Shown here piece after piece: positions 9,162 through 17,062 of a DNA stretch of 64,000 bases. The notes below the pieces were generated by a model. It saw only the letters and a program-made list of their open reading frames with translations, was not told the origin of the DNA and ran no database searches. Made by a program: the position numbers and the translations under genes. The stretch is from Robertmurraya korlensis. Its GTDB lineage: Bacteria; Bacillota; Bacilli; Bacillales; Cytobacillaceae. Position 1 is the first letter of the stretch, and the number at the start of each line of letters is the position of its first letter. The stretch lies in the NCBI RefSeq assembly GCF_023715225.1, contig NZ_JAMBNS010000005.1, positions 1-64,000 of the forward strand, given 5' to 3'.

Positions 9162-10541
9162 ATGAAGAAGTTAATATTGTTTGTATCAATACTGTCATTA
9201 GTCTTTTCGTTAGTAGCTTGTAGTTCAGACAAAACTAGCGGCAGTGACAAAATTGTCGTTTGGACACAAGCCGCAGCAGATCATCCAGAAGGAAAGATGT
9301 TTGCTGACCGAGTAAAGAGCTACAATGAGGCTCATCCAGATGGACCTAAAGTTGAAATACAAAACATCACACGTGCAGGAGCTGGTTCAGGCTACATCGA
9401 TAAGCTGAATGCAGCCATTACAGCAAACGACATGCCTGATATTTTTACATTAGACGGACCTGATATTGGGGCTTATGTAGATTCAGGATTACTTGGAGAA
9501 CTTGATGGATACATGAGCGAAGGATTCAAAGATGGATTCACGCAAGCAATCATCGACCAAGGAACAGTGGACGGGAAATTCTACGGAATGGGTTATTCTG
9601 ACTCAGGCGTAGCCATCATGTATAACGAAGACATGATCAATGCACTACCTGAAGATATAAAAGCATTAGTACCTTCACTTGATCAAAATTGGACATGGGA
9701 TCAATTTATTGAGTTATCAAGAAAAGTAGACGAGTTTGCTAAAACGTCAAATGATCCAGTGTTTGCAAATTATGAAACGGCTGTAAGTCTATTGTTAACA
9801 GACATTACTGCAGGTGCGTATGAATTAGGAACATACTACTTCACACCACTTCTTTGGGGAAATGATGCAAACATCGTTGCTGAAGATGGTGTCACAGTTG
9901 ATGGCGTCTTAAACAGTAAGAAAAGTGTAGAAGCATTAACAAAATATGCGCAATTATTTGCTGAGCCAGCACTTGCTAGTGCGACAGAATCTGAAAAAAC
10001 ATTCCATACAGGAAAATCAGCACTGTCTGTTAGCGGATTCTGGTATGTAAATGAACTAATCAATAATTATCCTGACTTAAAATTCAAGACCGTTCGTTAT
10101 CCGAAAATGAGTGAAGACTTCGACGGGTTATACACACCATCTGGCTCTTGGGCATTTGTTCGTAACGGACAAGAAGAAGACGAAGAACGCGTCAAGCAAA
10201 TCGTTGAAGTCATGGAATGGTTAACGAACGACGAAGCATCAAAAGAATACTTCGCTAAAAACGGATCTATTCCAACAAGAATCAATTCTGTTGATGCGAT
10301 TGATACAAATACTGACAACCCATATCACAACGATGCGTGGACCGTATTAAAGTATCAAGTGGAAAACACAAACAAATCTCGTCCGGTATCACCTGGATAT
10401 CCTTATCTTTCTGAAACCTTTGCAAAAGATGTTATTCTAAAAATCGCTCAAAACAAAGCGACAGATGAAGCAACAATCAAGAAATATGTAGACGATGCAT
10501 CGAAGAAAATTGAATTAGAATTTGCAAAGTACAAAAAATAA
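9162..10541 (+). CDS. ABC transporter sugar-binding lipoprotein
   Basis: A lipoprotein signal ends at SLVAC (Cys20). The mature protein is a family 1 carbohydrate-binding protein, with features such as ITANDMPDIFTLDG (about residues 86-99) and a GSWAFVRNGQ segment late in the sequence. It precedes two permease genes and a GH32 hydrolase, so fructosides (sucrose, inulin-type or levan-type oligosaccharides) are the likely ligand. A strong hairpin after the stop probably reduces expression of the permeases relative to this protein. No ATPase is encoded nearby, so a shared MsmK-type ATPase elsewhere is presumably used. Confidence 0.9.
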   Translation: MKKLILFVSILSLVFSLVACSSDKTSGSDKIVVWTQAAADHPEGKMFADRVKSYNEAHPDGPKVEIQNITRAGAGSGYIDKLNAAITANDMPDIFTLDGPDIGAYVDSGLLGELDGYMSEGFKDGFTQAIIDQGTVDGKFYGMGYSDSGVAIMYNEDMINALPEDIKALVPSLDQNWTWDQFIELSRKVDEFAKTSNDPVFANYETAVSLLLTDITAGAYELGTYYFTPLLWGNDANIVAEDGVTVDGVLNSKKSVEALTKYAQLFAEPALASATESEKTFHTGKSALSVSGFWYVNELINNYPDLKFKTVRYPKMSEDFDGLYTPSGSWAFVRNGQEEDEERVKQIVEVMEWLTNDEASKEYFAKNGSIPTRINSVDAIDTNTDNPYHNDAWTVLKYQVENTNKSRPVSPGYPYLSETFAKDVILKIAQNKATDEATIKKYVDDASKKIELEFAKYKK

Positions 10542-10550
10542 TCGTTTGTA

Positions 10551-10593
10551 AAAAGTAAGAGGTGAGGCAATGACCTCACCTCTTACTCTTTTT
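10551..10593 (+). terminator. Intra-operon attenuating terminator
   Basis: GTAAGAGGTGAGG (10555-10567) pairs perfectly with CCTCACCTCTTAC (10574-10586), followed by TCTTTTT. It sits between the binding protein and the permeases and probably allows partial read-through or stabilises the upstream mRNA. Confidence 0.85.
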
Positions 10594-10610
10594 AAAAAGG
10601 GGTGTGAACC

Positions 10611-11552
10611 ATGAAGAAATTGATCAAACGTATTGTAAAAGTGAGAAATACAACTGAACACCTCAGACAAAGTGAACATTACAAAACAAGAGATATCGTG
10701 TCCGCTTATGGATTTTTAACACCTGCTTTAATTTTAGCGATTCTCTTTATTGTATTACCAATAATTCTAGCGTTTACGTACGGATTTACAGATTACTATT
10801 TATTAAAACCAAACGACAAGGAATTTATTGGACTTGAGAACTTTAATCGAATGCTGACAGATGAAGTGTTGATCCAAAGTTTTAAAAACACGTTAAAGTT
10901 TGTGGTGTTTGTTGTTCCTCTGCAACTGTCAATGGCACTTGGACTTGCTCTCATTGTTAACAAAAAAATCAGAGGTGTAGGTTTCTTCCGTACTGCTTAT
11001 TTTTCTCCAGCTGTTTTATCTCTTGTTGTGATCTCAATCCTATGGACGGTCATGTTAAACCCTACATCTGGTTTAATTAATGAACTCCTTACGAATGTGG
11101 GAATTTCAAAGCAGCCTTTCCTCTCCAGTGCATCTCAAGCAATGTATACGATTATTGGGATCTCTGCATGGTCAGGGTGTGGGTATCAAATGATGATCTT
11201 TTTAGCAGGACTAAAAAATATTGATGGAAGCCTTTATGAAGCAGCGGATATTGATGGAGCCAATGCGTTTCAAAAGTTTTTATTTATTACCATTCCTTCA
11301 TTAAAACCCATTCTGATGTTCTTAGTGATTACCACCACGATTCAAGCGTTTAAACTCATTGTTCAACCGATGGTTATGACAGGTGGAGGTCCAGATTACT
11401 CCACGATTACCATTCTGCAATATATTTATGAGTACGGATTCCGTCACCGAAACATTGGATATGCCAGTGCGATTACGTTAGTATTCACGATTTTCTTAGT
11501 CGTGATCTCAATCATTATTAAAAAGCTATTTAGAGAGGAGAAAGTAGCATGA
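10611..11552 (+). CDS. Sugar ABC transporter permease (MalF-like)
   Basis: The 313-aa membrane protein has about six transmembrane segments and the EAA loop EAADIDGANAFQKFLFITIP (about residues 204-223), which contacts the ATPase. A basic N-terminal stretch of about 30 residues is cytosolic. The ATG has AAAGGGGTG upstream. Its stop overlaps the next start by 4 nt (ATGA), so both permeases are translationally coupled. It is the heterodimer partner of the next gene product in the fructoside importer. Confidence 0.93.
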   Translation: MKKLIKRIVKVRNTTEHLRQSEHYKTRDIVSAYGFLTPALILAILFIVLPIILAFTYGFTDYYLLKPNDKEFIGLENFNRMLTDEVLIQSFKNTLKFVVFVVPLQLSMALGLALIVNKKIRGVGFFRTAYFSPAVLSLVVISILWTVMLNPTSGLINELLTNVGISKQPFLSSASQAMYTIIGISAWSGCGYQMMIFLAGLKNIDGSLYEAADIDGANAFQKFLFITIPSLKPILMFLVITTTIQAFKLIVQPMVMTGGGPDYSTITILQYIYEYGFRHRNIGYASAITLVFTIFLVVISIIIKKLFREEKVA

Positions 11553-12382
11553 AAATTGTAAAGAAAACTTTGTTTTATCTCTTGGCTTCTATTGTGGCCT
11601 TACAATTTTTACTTCCTCTTATTTGGATGATTCTTTCTTCATTTAAAATTGATGAAGTGATTTACAAAGATATGGATACAATTTTTGCCTTTGTTCCAAG
11701 ATTTTCTGATCTTTCGCTTGATTCCTATGTGGAGTTATTAGGTTTTTATAACATTTTTAAGAACGTTGGAAATAGTCTGATTTATGCATCCATTACAGTG
11801 GTTGTAGGATTAACTATCAATTCATTGGCAGGGTATGCTTTAGCCAGATTTAAATTTCCATTTAAAGATTGGATTTTAATTTTTATTATCGCACTTATGA
11901 TTGTGCCAATTGAAGCGACCATTCTTCCATTGTTTTTAGTGGTAAATGAAATGGGATTAATCAACACGATTCCAGGATATTTGCTGCCATTTATCATCAA
12001 TGTAATGAACATATTCTTATTCAGACAACATTTCTTATCCTTCCCTGGTGAATTGATTGAATCAGGGAAAATCGATGGACTAAGCGAAGTAGGATGTTTC
12101 TTCCGAATCGTCATGCCGTCAAGCTTAAATATGTATATTACAGTTGGAATTCTAACGTTCTTAGCATCATGGAATGATTTTTTATGGCCAGTTATGGCGT
12201 TATCAAATGCAGATTTGATGCCAATTCAAGTTGCGCTTAATGCGGTTTTTGCAGACACGTATAACATTTTCACAAGTCACATGATGGCAGCACTAACAAT
12301 CGTAACGATTCCAATTGTTATTCTTTATATCATTTTCCAAAAATACATTGTAGAAGGTTCCATGCAAAGTGGAATTAAATAA
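11549..12382 (+). CDS. Sugar ABC transporter permease (MalG-like)
   Basis: The 277-aa protein has six predicted transmembrane segments. Its EAA-like loop, ESGKIDGLSEVGCFFRIVMP (about residues 171-190), shows the first two positions altered to ES, as seen in some MalG relatives. The C-terminus (FQKYIVEGSMQSGIK) is typical of this family. It overlaps the MalF-like gene by 4 nt. It forms the translocation pore with that protein for import of the sugar later cleaved by the GH32 enzyme. Confidence 0.93.
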   Translation: MKIVKKTLFYLLASIVALQFLLPLIWMILSSFKIDEVIYKDMDTIFAFVPRFSDLSLDSYVELLGFYNIFKNVGNSLIYASITVVVGLTINSLAGYALARFKFPFKDWILIFIIALMIVPIEATILPLFLVVNEMGLINTIPGYLLPFIINVMNIFLFRQHFLSFPGELIESGKIDGLSEVGCFFRIVMPSSLNMYITVGILTFLASWNDFLWPVMALSNADLMPIQVALNAVFADTYNIFTSHMMAALTIVTIPIVILYIIFQKYIVEGSMQSGIK

Positions 12383-12519
12383 AGGCTTTTTTCTTAAACT
12401 TTGTTGCTTTTTGGAACCTAATTTTAATAATTGTGCTAAATATCAGCAGAAAATAGCATGAATTTAATAAGAAAAGAGCCTGCAAACTCTATTCTTAAGC
12501 GCAAATAGCTATTTCCACG

Positions 12520-12543
12520 TTAAAATCGGCTTTTAGATTTTAA
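12520..12543. repeat. Inverted repeat TTAAAATC/GATTTTAA upstream of the GH32 gene
   Basis: A perfect 8-bp inverted repeat with an 8-nt loop lies 43 bp before the GH32 start. A related string, GTTAAAATCGAGCTTTTAA, recurs at 14082-14100 after the gene. It could be an operator or a hairpin in the leader. Confidence 0.35.
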
Positions 12544-12585
12544 CAACAAGCTTTGCGAAAACAGCCTAAATAGAAGAGGTGCCCT

Positions 12586-14022
12586 ATGAATAGACTACAA
12601 AAAGCAAACGACTATATCAGAGAAAATAAGCATAAAACAAATACCCGCCCCCTTTTTCACTTTTCACCAGAAATCGGATGGATCAATGACCCAAATGGTT
12701 TTTCCTTTTACAAAGGAAAATACCAGCTCTTTTATCAGTATTACCCGTATGATATTGTATGGAATGACATGCATTGGGGTCATGCAACAACAAATGATTT
12801 TGTCAATTGGGAGTACCTTCCCGTTGCGATGGCCAATGACAAAGCGTACGATGCAAACGGATGTTTTTCTGGAAGTGCGATTGAAAAGGATGGGAAGCTC
12901 TATCTCATTTATACAGGTCATATTGACCCTAACTTAGGGTTTGATAAAGATGAATCACAAATTGCCGAACGGCAGTGTGTGGCAGTATCAGACGATGGTA
13001 TTCTTTTCGAGAAATCCAAATTAAATCCCGTGATTGGGGAAAAAGAATTGCCAGAAGGGTATCTCATTTGTGATTTCAGAGATCCCAAAGTGTTAGAGCG
13101 TGACGGGGTATATTACTGTGTATTAGCGGTAAGAAACGCGAAACGGCGTGGTGAAATCATCATGTTCCAATCAAACGATTTATTTCAGTGGAGCTTTCAT
13201 TCTTCAATATTTCAAATGTCATTTGAAGAAAATACGTTACTAGAATGTCCGGATCTCTTCCACTTAGACGGAAAAGATGTGCTAATACTCTCAGAAATGC
13301 CATGCGACCCTGAATTTGACGGAGAAGTAGAGAAAAAGACGTCTTATGTGATTGGCCACATGGATTTTGAAACCGGCGCATTCTCTCCTGAGGCAAAGGG
13401 TTTACTAGATTATGCAACATTTTACGCACCTCAAACTACCGACGGTCAAAACGGTGAGAGACTTTTAATTGGATGGATGCATCGTTGGACAAAAGCAACA
13501 CCACCAAAAGAGTACGGCTATAACGGCATGATGAGTTTGCCAAGAAAGTTATCCATCAAAAACAACACATTGATTCAACAAGCTTTTATGAACCATGACG
13601 ACTATTTCACCCCCGTTGCGGTTCATGAACAGGTCTCATTAAATGAGGACTTGCACATTGAAAGCGGAAGAGCAGGATATTTATCGTTATCACTATTATC
13701 TAACACTGAATCGTTTGTTGTTGAATTAAACAAGGAAGATCAAACAGCAACACGCGTGAGTGTAGATCCATCATCCAATTCTCTTGTGATTACTTCTGAT
13801 TATGGAGAGAGTGAACCAATTACCATACGAGACTGTTTTGACAAGGAAGAAAACACACTAGAAATTTATTTGGATCTTCATTCAGTTGAAATCTTTGTAA
13901 ATAAGGGAGAAAAAGTCGTAACATTTACGGCATATGAGAAAGAAAAAGGAACAAGTATTGTCCTTTCAGGAAAAGGTGCCCAACTAAAAGAAGTTCGTTA
14001 TGAGGTGTTTAGTTCTCAATAA
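12586..14022 (+). CDS. Glycoside hydrolase family 32 (sucrose-6-phosphate hydrolase/beta-fructosidase)
   Basis: The 478-aa protein has the three GH32 acid motifs: WINDPNG with nucleophile D35, FRDPK with D166 as transition-state stabiliser, and ECPDL with acid/base E220. A C-terminal beta-sandwich follows from about residue 340. There is no signal peptide, so it works inside the cell on imported sucrose, sucrose-phosphate or short fructans. Because the neighbouring importer is an ABC rather than a PTS system, unphosphorylated substrate is more likely. The start is set by AGAGGTG upstream of the ATG. Confidence 0.92.
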   Translation: MNRLQKANDYIRENKHKTNTRPLFHFSPEIGWINDPNGFSFYKGKYQLFYQYYPYDIVWNDMHWGHATTNDFVNWEYLPVAMANDKAYDANGCFSGSAIEKDGKLYLIYTGHIDPNLGFDKDESQIAERQCVAVSDDGILFEKSKLNPVIGEKELPEGYLICDFRDPKVLERDGVYYCVLAVRNAKRRGEIIMFQSNDLFQWSFHSSIFQMSFEENTLLECPDLFHLDGKDVLILSEMPCDPEFDGEVEKKTSYVIGHMDFETGAFSPEAKGLLDYATFYAPQTTDGQNGERLLIGWMHRWTKATPPKEYGYNGMMSLPRKLSIKNNTLIQQAFMNHDDYFTPVAVHEQVSLNEDLHIESGRAGYLSLSLLSNTESFVVELNKEDQTATRVSVDPSSNSLVITSDYGESEPITIRDCFDKEENTLEIYLDLHSVEIFVNKGEKVVTFTAYEKEKGTSIVLSGKGAQLKEVRYEVFSSQ

Positions 14023-14103
14023 AGGAAATATAACAGCTCTGTTTAGAGGTTTTAAAATTGTTCAATCCTGCCTGAAATATTGTTAAAATCGAGCTTTTAA
14101 AGT

Positions 14104-14150
14104 TGTACCCCTTTTGATTAGTCATCTAAAGGGGTACTTTTATATTTTTT
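14104..14150 (+). terminator. Terminator after the GH32 gene
   Basis: GTACCCCTTT (14105-14114) pairs with AAAGGGGTAC (14128-14137), followed by TTTTATATTTTTT. The rest of the 14023-14377 gap is AT-rich and shows nothing else I can support. Confidence 0.85.
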
Positions 14151-14377
14151 GGAACAATATACGTACTTTTGAGGAAAGTAATTGTGTTCCGTCAAAGGTC
14201 TAAATGATAAAAATTAACTAAATACTAATTGGATATTTATGTTAAAGTAGAAAAGAATTGTAAGTACATTATTAATAGTATAGTTACAGATGAGTTATAG
14301 ATATGAAACTTAATATGGTTGTAATATCATTTTAAATAAATGTATTAAAACGTATTTCATGCCCTGGAGGAAATGTG

Positions 14378-14998
14378 ATGAAAAAATACGTGATATTTGA
14401 TTTTGATGGAACTCTTGTAGATTCTAAACAAGCATTTTTGTCGAGTTGGAATACACTTGCAAAGAAATTTAATTTTAAAGAATTAACAATTAAAGAATTA
14501 GAGTCAATGAAAAAACTATCAATAAGAGAAAGAAGTGCACTATTAAATTTTCCGATGTATAAAATGCCTATAGTAATACCTAAATTTTATAAGTTATATC
14601 GATCCTCCATAAATCAAGTTGAATTATTTGATGGAATTGAAGATATGTTGCACGAACTAGAGGGAAGAGGTTATAAGATTGCTATCATTTCCTCTAATTC
14701 TAAAGAGAATATTTTAACTTTTTTAAAGCGTAAAAAGTTAACGAGCATAAAAAATATTCTTTGTTCAGGTAGTATCTTTGGAAAAGATAAGCTAATAAAT
14801 AGGTTTCTAAAAGATAATAACTTGGAATCAACTGAAGTAATTTATGTAGGAGATGAACAAAGAGATATCATCGCCTGTAAAAAAACAGGAGTTAAAATTA
14901 TATGGGTGGGTTGGGGCTATGATTCAATTGAGGTGGTGGAAGAAATGAAACCCGACTTTCAGGTGTATTCTCCAGAAGAAATATTGAAAATAATCTAG
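14378..14998 (+). CDS. HAD superfamily hydrolase (phosphatase)
   Basis: The protein (206 aa) shows motif I FDFDGTLVDS with catalytic D8/D10, motif II in IISSNSKENI (Ser), a Lys between motifs, and motif III/IV GDEQRDI. This is the phosphoglycolate-phosphatase-like branch with an all-helical cap between about residues 18 and 80. The substrate cannot be called. GGAGG upstream fits the ATG at 14378. A GTG three bases earlier is also possible. The coding sequence is notably AT-rich compared with the GH32 gene, and the gene is monocistronic. Confidence 0.85.
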   Translation: MKKYVIFDFDGTLVDSKQAFLSSWNTLAKKFNFKELTIKELESMKKLSIRERSALLNFPMYKMPIVIPKFYKLYRSSINQVELFDGIEDMLHELEGRGYKIAIISSNSKENILTFLKRKKLTSIKNILCSGSIFGKDKLINRFLKDNNLESTEVIYVGDEQRDIIACKKTGVKIIWVGWGYDSIEVVEEMKPDFQVYSPEEILKII

Positions 14999-15170
14999 AG
15001 ATGATACTCTAAAATTCTACTTCGATTTAATCCAAATTGTGGTGGAGGACGTATTGCAATCGGATATCTAATAAGTTTGCCAATCCTGTGACAGTTTTTT
15101 TAGACAATTGCCCAATTCCCACCACTTTACATACGTTATAAAAGCCCTTTGTTTTAAGGAGGAGTACCAC

Positions 15171-16670
15171 ATGTTGTATGTAAAGATTGGGAGCTACGAA
15201 AGGTCTTTTAACGGAAAACTCGAGTCCTATTTTACCCAATTTCGAACGGAAACGATAGGAACAAATCATATGATTACTACCCCTTTTGGTCTGAAACGAA
15301 TGATATATGCAGATTGGACAGCAAGTGGCCGGCTCTATCGCCCCATTGAAGAAAAGATTACGATTGAGCTTGGGCCGAATGTGGCTAATACTCATACCGA
15401 TGTGAATTATAGTGGTTTGTTTATCACAGAAAGCTATAAGGAAGCTAAAAAAATCATTAAAAAGCATGTAAACGCAGGACCAAAGGACGTCCTACTCTCA
15501 AGTGGAACCGGAATGACAGATGTCGTCAATAAGCTACAAAGGATGTTGGGATTACGAGTTCCTGAGAAGGTTAAAAAGGGTCTTACGATGGAAGAAAAAG
15601 ATCGTCCAGTTATTTTTATCACCCATATGGAGCATCATTCGAATCATATTTCATGGGAGGAAACCATTGCCGATGTGGTCGTATTGAAGTCCACAAAAGA
15701 CGGGATGATTGATGTGGATGACTTAAAAGCGATGCTTAAGAAATATGAGAACCGTAAGCTGAAAATTGGGTCCTTTACAGCCTGCTCGAACGTTACTGGT
15801 ATTCAGACGCCCTATCACAAACTAGCAGCCATCATGCATCAACATGGAGGTCTATGCTTTGTTGATTTTGCCGCATCCGCTCCTTATGTCCCAATTAATA
15901 TGCATCCAGCGAATCAAGAGGAAAGACTGGATGCGATCTTCTTTTCTCCGCATAAGTTTTTAGGTGGACCAGGTTCGTCTGGTATATTAGTGTTTGATTC
16001 GGATCTTTACCAAAATACGATACCAGACCATCCAGGTGGAGGAACGGTTACTTACACAAATCCTTGGGGAGGTCGCCTTTATTTGAAAGACGTGGAAGAG
16101 AGAGAAGATGGGGGAACCCCTGGATTTTTACAGACCATTCGCGCGGCACTAGCTATTAGACTGAAAGAAAAGATGGGAACGCAACAAATCTTAGCTCGAG
16201 AAAAGGAACAGCTAGATATCCTGTTACCTGCGTTAGATAAAGTAAGTCATCTACATGTATTTGAATCTCAGCAAGTGGATCGACTAGGTATCATTTCTTT
16301 TTATGTCGAAGGGGTTCACTATAATCTTTTTACCAAACTATTAAACGATCGGTTTGGTATTCAAGTTCGTGGCGGATGTTCTTGTGCGGGAACGTATGGC
16401 CATTATTTATTGAATATTGATAAGGAGACTTCCAAGCAAATGGGAGATACGATTGCCAATGGTGATCTGTCTTCTAAACCAGGTTGGGTAAGACTTTCCG
16501 TACATCCAATTATGACAAATGAGGAAATGTATGCCATCATTTATGCAATCGAGCAAACCGTAGCGAATATAGAGGATTGGGCAAAGGATTATATGTATGA
16601 TTCGAAGAAAAATACTTTTTATCATAGGAAAGTAAAGAATGGATATGGTATGAAAGGGTTGAACTTTTAA
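15171..16670 (+). CDS. Class V aminotransferase (cysteine desulfurase-like fold)
   Basis: The 499-aa protein is a fold-type I PLP enzyme of the aminotransferase class V group. It has an N-terminal ADWTASGRLYRPIEE motif, LLSSGTGMTDVV for phosphate contact, VDFAASAPY with the ring-stacking Asp, and SPHKFLGGPGSSG carrying the PLP Lys. A C-terminal RGGCSCAGTYGHY segment has closely spaced cysteines. Whether it is a desulfurase or an aminotransferase is not clear. An ATG with AAGGAGGAG upstream fixes the start at 15171. It is about 100 residues longer than typical desulfurases and stands alone. Confidence 0.82.
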   Translation: MLYVKIGSYERSFNGKLESYFTQFRTETIGTNHMITTPFGLKRMIYADWTASGRLYRPIEEKITIELGPNVANTHTDVNYSGLFITESYKEAKKIIKKHVNAGPKDVLLSSGTGMTDVVNKLQRMLGLRVPEKVKKGLTMEEKDRPVIFITHMEHHSNHISWEETIADVVVLKSTKDGMIDVDDLKAMLKKYENRKLKIGSFTACSNVTGIQTPYHKLAAIMHQHGGLCFVDFAASAPYVPINMHPANQEERLDAIFFSPHKFLGGPGSSGILVFDSDLYQNTIPDHPGGGTVTYTNPWGGRLYLKDVEEREDGGTPGFLQTIRAALAIRLKEKMGTQQILAREKEQLDILLPALDKVSHLHVFESQQVDRLGIISFYVEGVHYNLFTKLLNDRFGIQVRGGCSCAGTYGHYLLNIDKETSKQMGDTIANGDLSSKPGWVRLSVHPIMTNEEMYAIIYAIEQTVANIEDWAKDYMYDSKKNTFYHRKVKNGYGMKGLNF

Positions 16671-16684
16671 ACCACTCTTACATT

Positions 16685-16712
16685 AGAGCAGAGGATGAAC
16701 CTCTGCTCTTTC
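16685..16712. terminator. Terminator shared by convergent genes
   Basis: AGAGCAGAGG pairs with CCTCTGCTCT around ATGAA, followed by TTCTATTT. It lies between the class V aminotransferase (+) and the SASP gene (-). Confidence 0.8.
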
Positions 16713-16715
16713 TAT

Positions 16716-16862
16716 TTAATCTTGCATGGATCCTGCCTCTCGGGAAGTCATTGCCCCTTTTCCTTGGCTTACATCTTTTTGGATTTCTTTTTTAACCTTT
16801 TGAGCATCCGTTCCAGCGAATTCGGGTTTCATGATAGATTTGTTTTGTTGATTCTGTTGCAT
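16716..16862 (-). CDS. Gamma-type small acid-soluble spore protein
   Basis: A 48-aa open frame on the minus strand starts at ATG 16862 with a strong AAGGAGGAAG site. The product begins MQQNQQNKS and contains EFAGTDAQKVKKEIQKD, matching the (F)A.(E)TDAQ.V(R/K) repeat unit of gamma-type SASPs (SspE-like), although only one unit is present rather than two. The Gln/Asn/Lys-rich composition also fits. SASPs of this class are amino acid reserves of the spore core and are transcribed from forespore promoters; I could not identify a clear sigma-G promoter. It is easily missed because of its size. Confidence 0.7.
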   Translation of the reverse strand: MQQNQQNKSIMKPEFAGTDAQKVKKEIQKDVSQGKGAMTSREAGSMQD

Positions 16863-17062
16863 CAAACTTCCTCCTTTATTTGGTTAGTCTCTTTTAGTGT
16901 TTACAAGGAGATAGAGAATAAATATATTTTTTAACATCTATATTGGTTAGTGTTAATAAATCGACTCAAAAATTAGCGAAAATTGTCGAAATATAAATTA
17001 GATAGAAAAATAATAAGAGAGATAAATAAAAACAACTGGGGATTTAAAGCGAGGTGAATACA

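Noticed and set aside
12383-14104. Near-repeat GTTAAAATCG flanking the GH32 gene as possible mobile element ends
   Set aside because: Only about 10-17 bp are shared, with no transposase or target duplication; chance in AT-rich DNA is likely.
14999-15170. Leader structure GTGGTGG/CCACCAC before the class V aminotransferase
   Set aside because: The stem is short with a loop of about 75 nt, there is no terminator or known riboswitch motif, and there is no second copy to compare.
16695-16934. 79-aa plus-strand open frame
   Set aside because: It is the antisense of the SASP gene and lacks a ribosome binding site; the minus-strand gene has a strong one.
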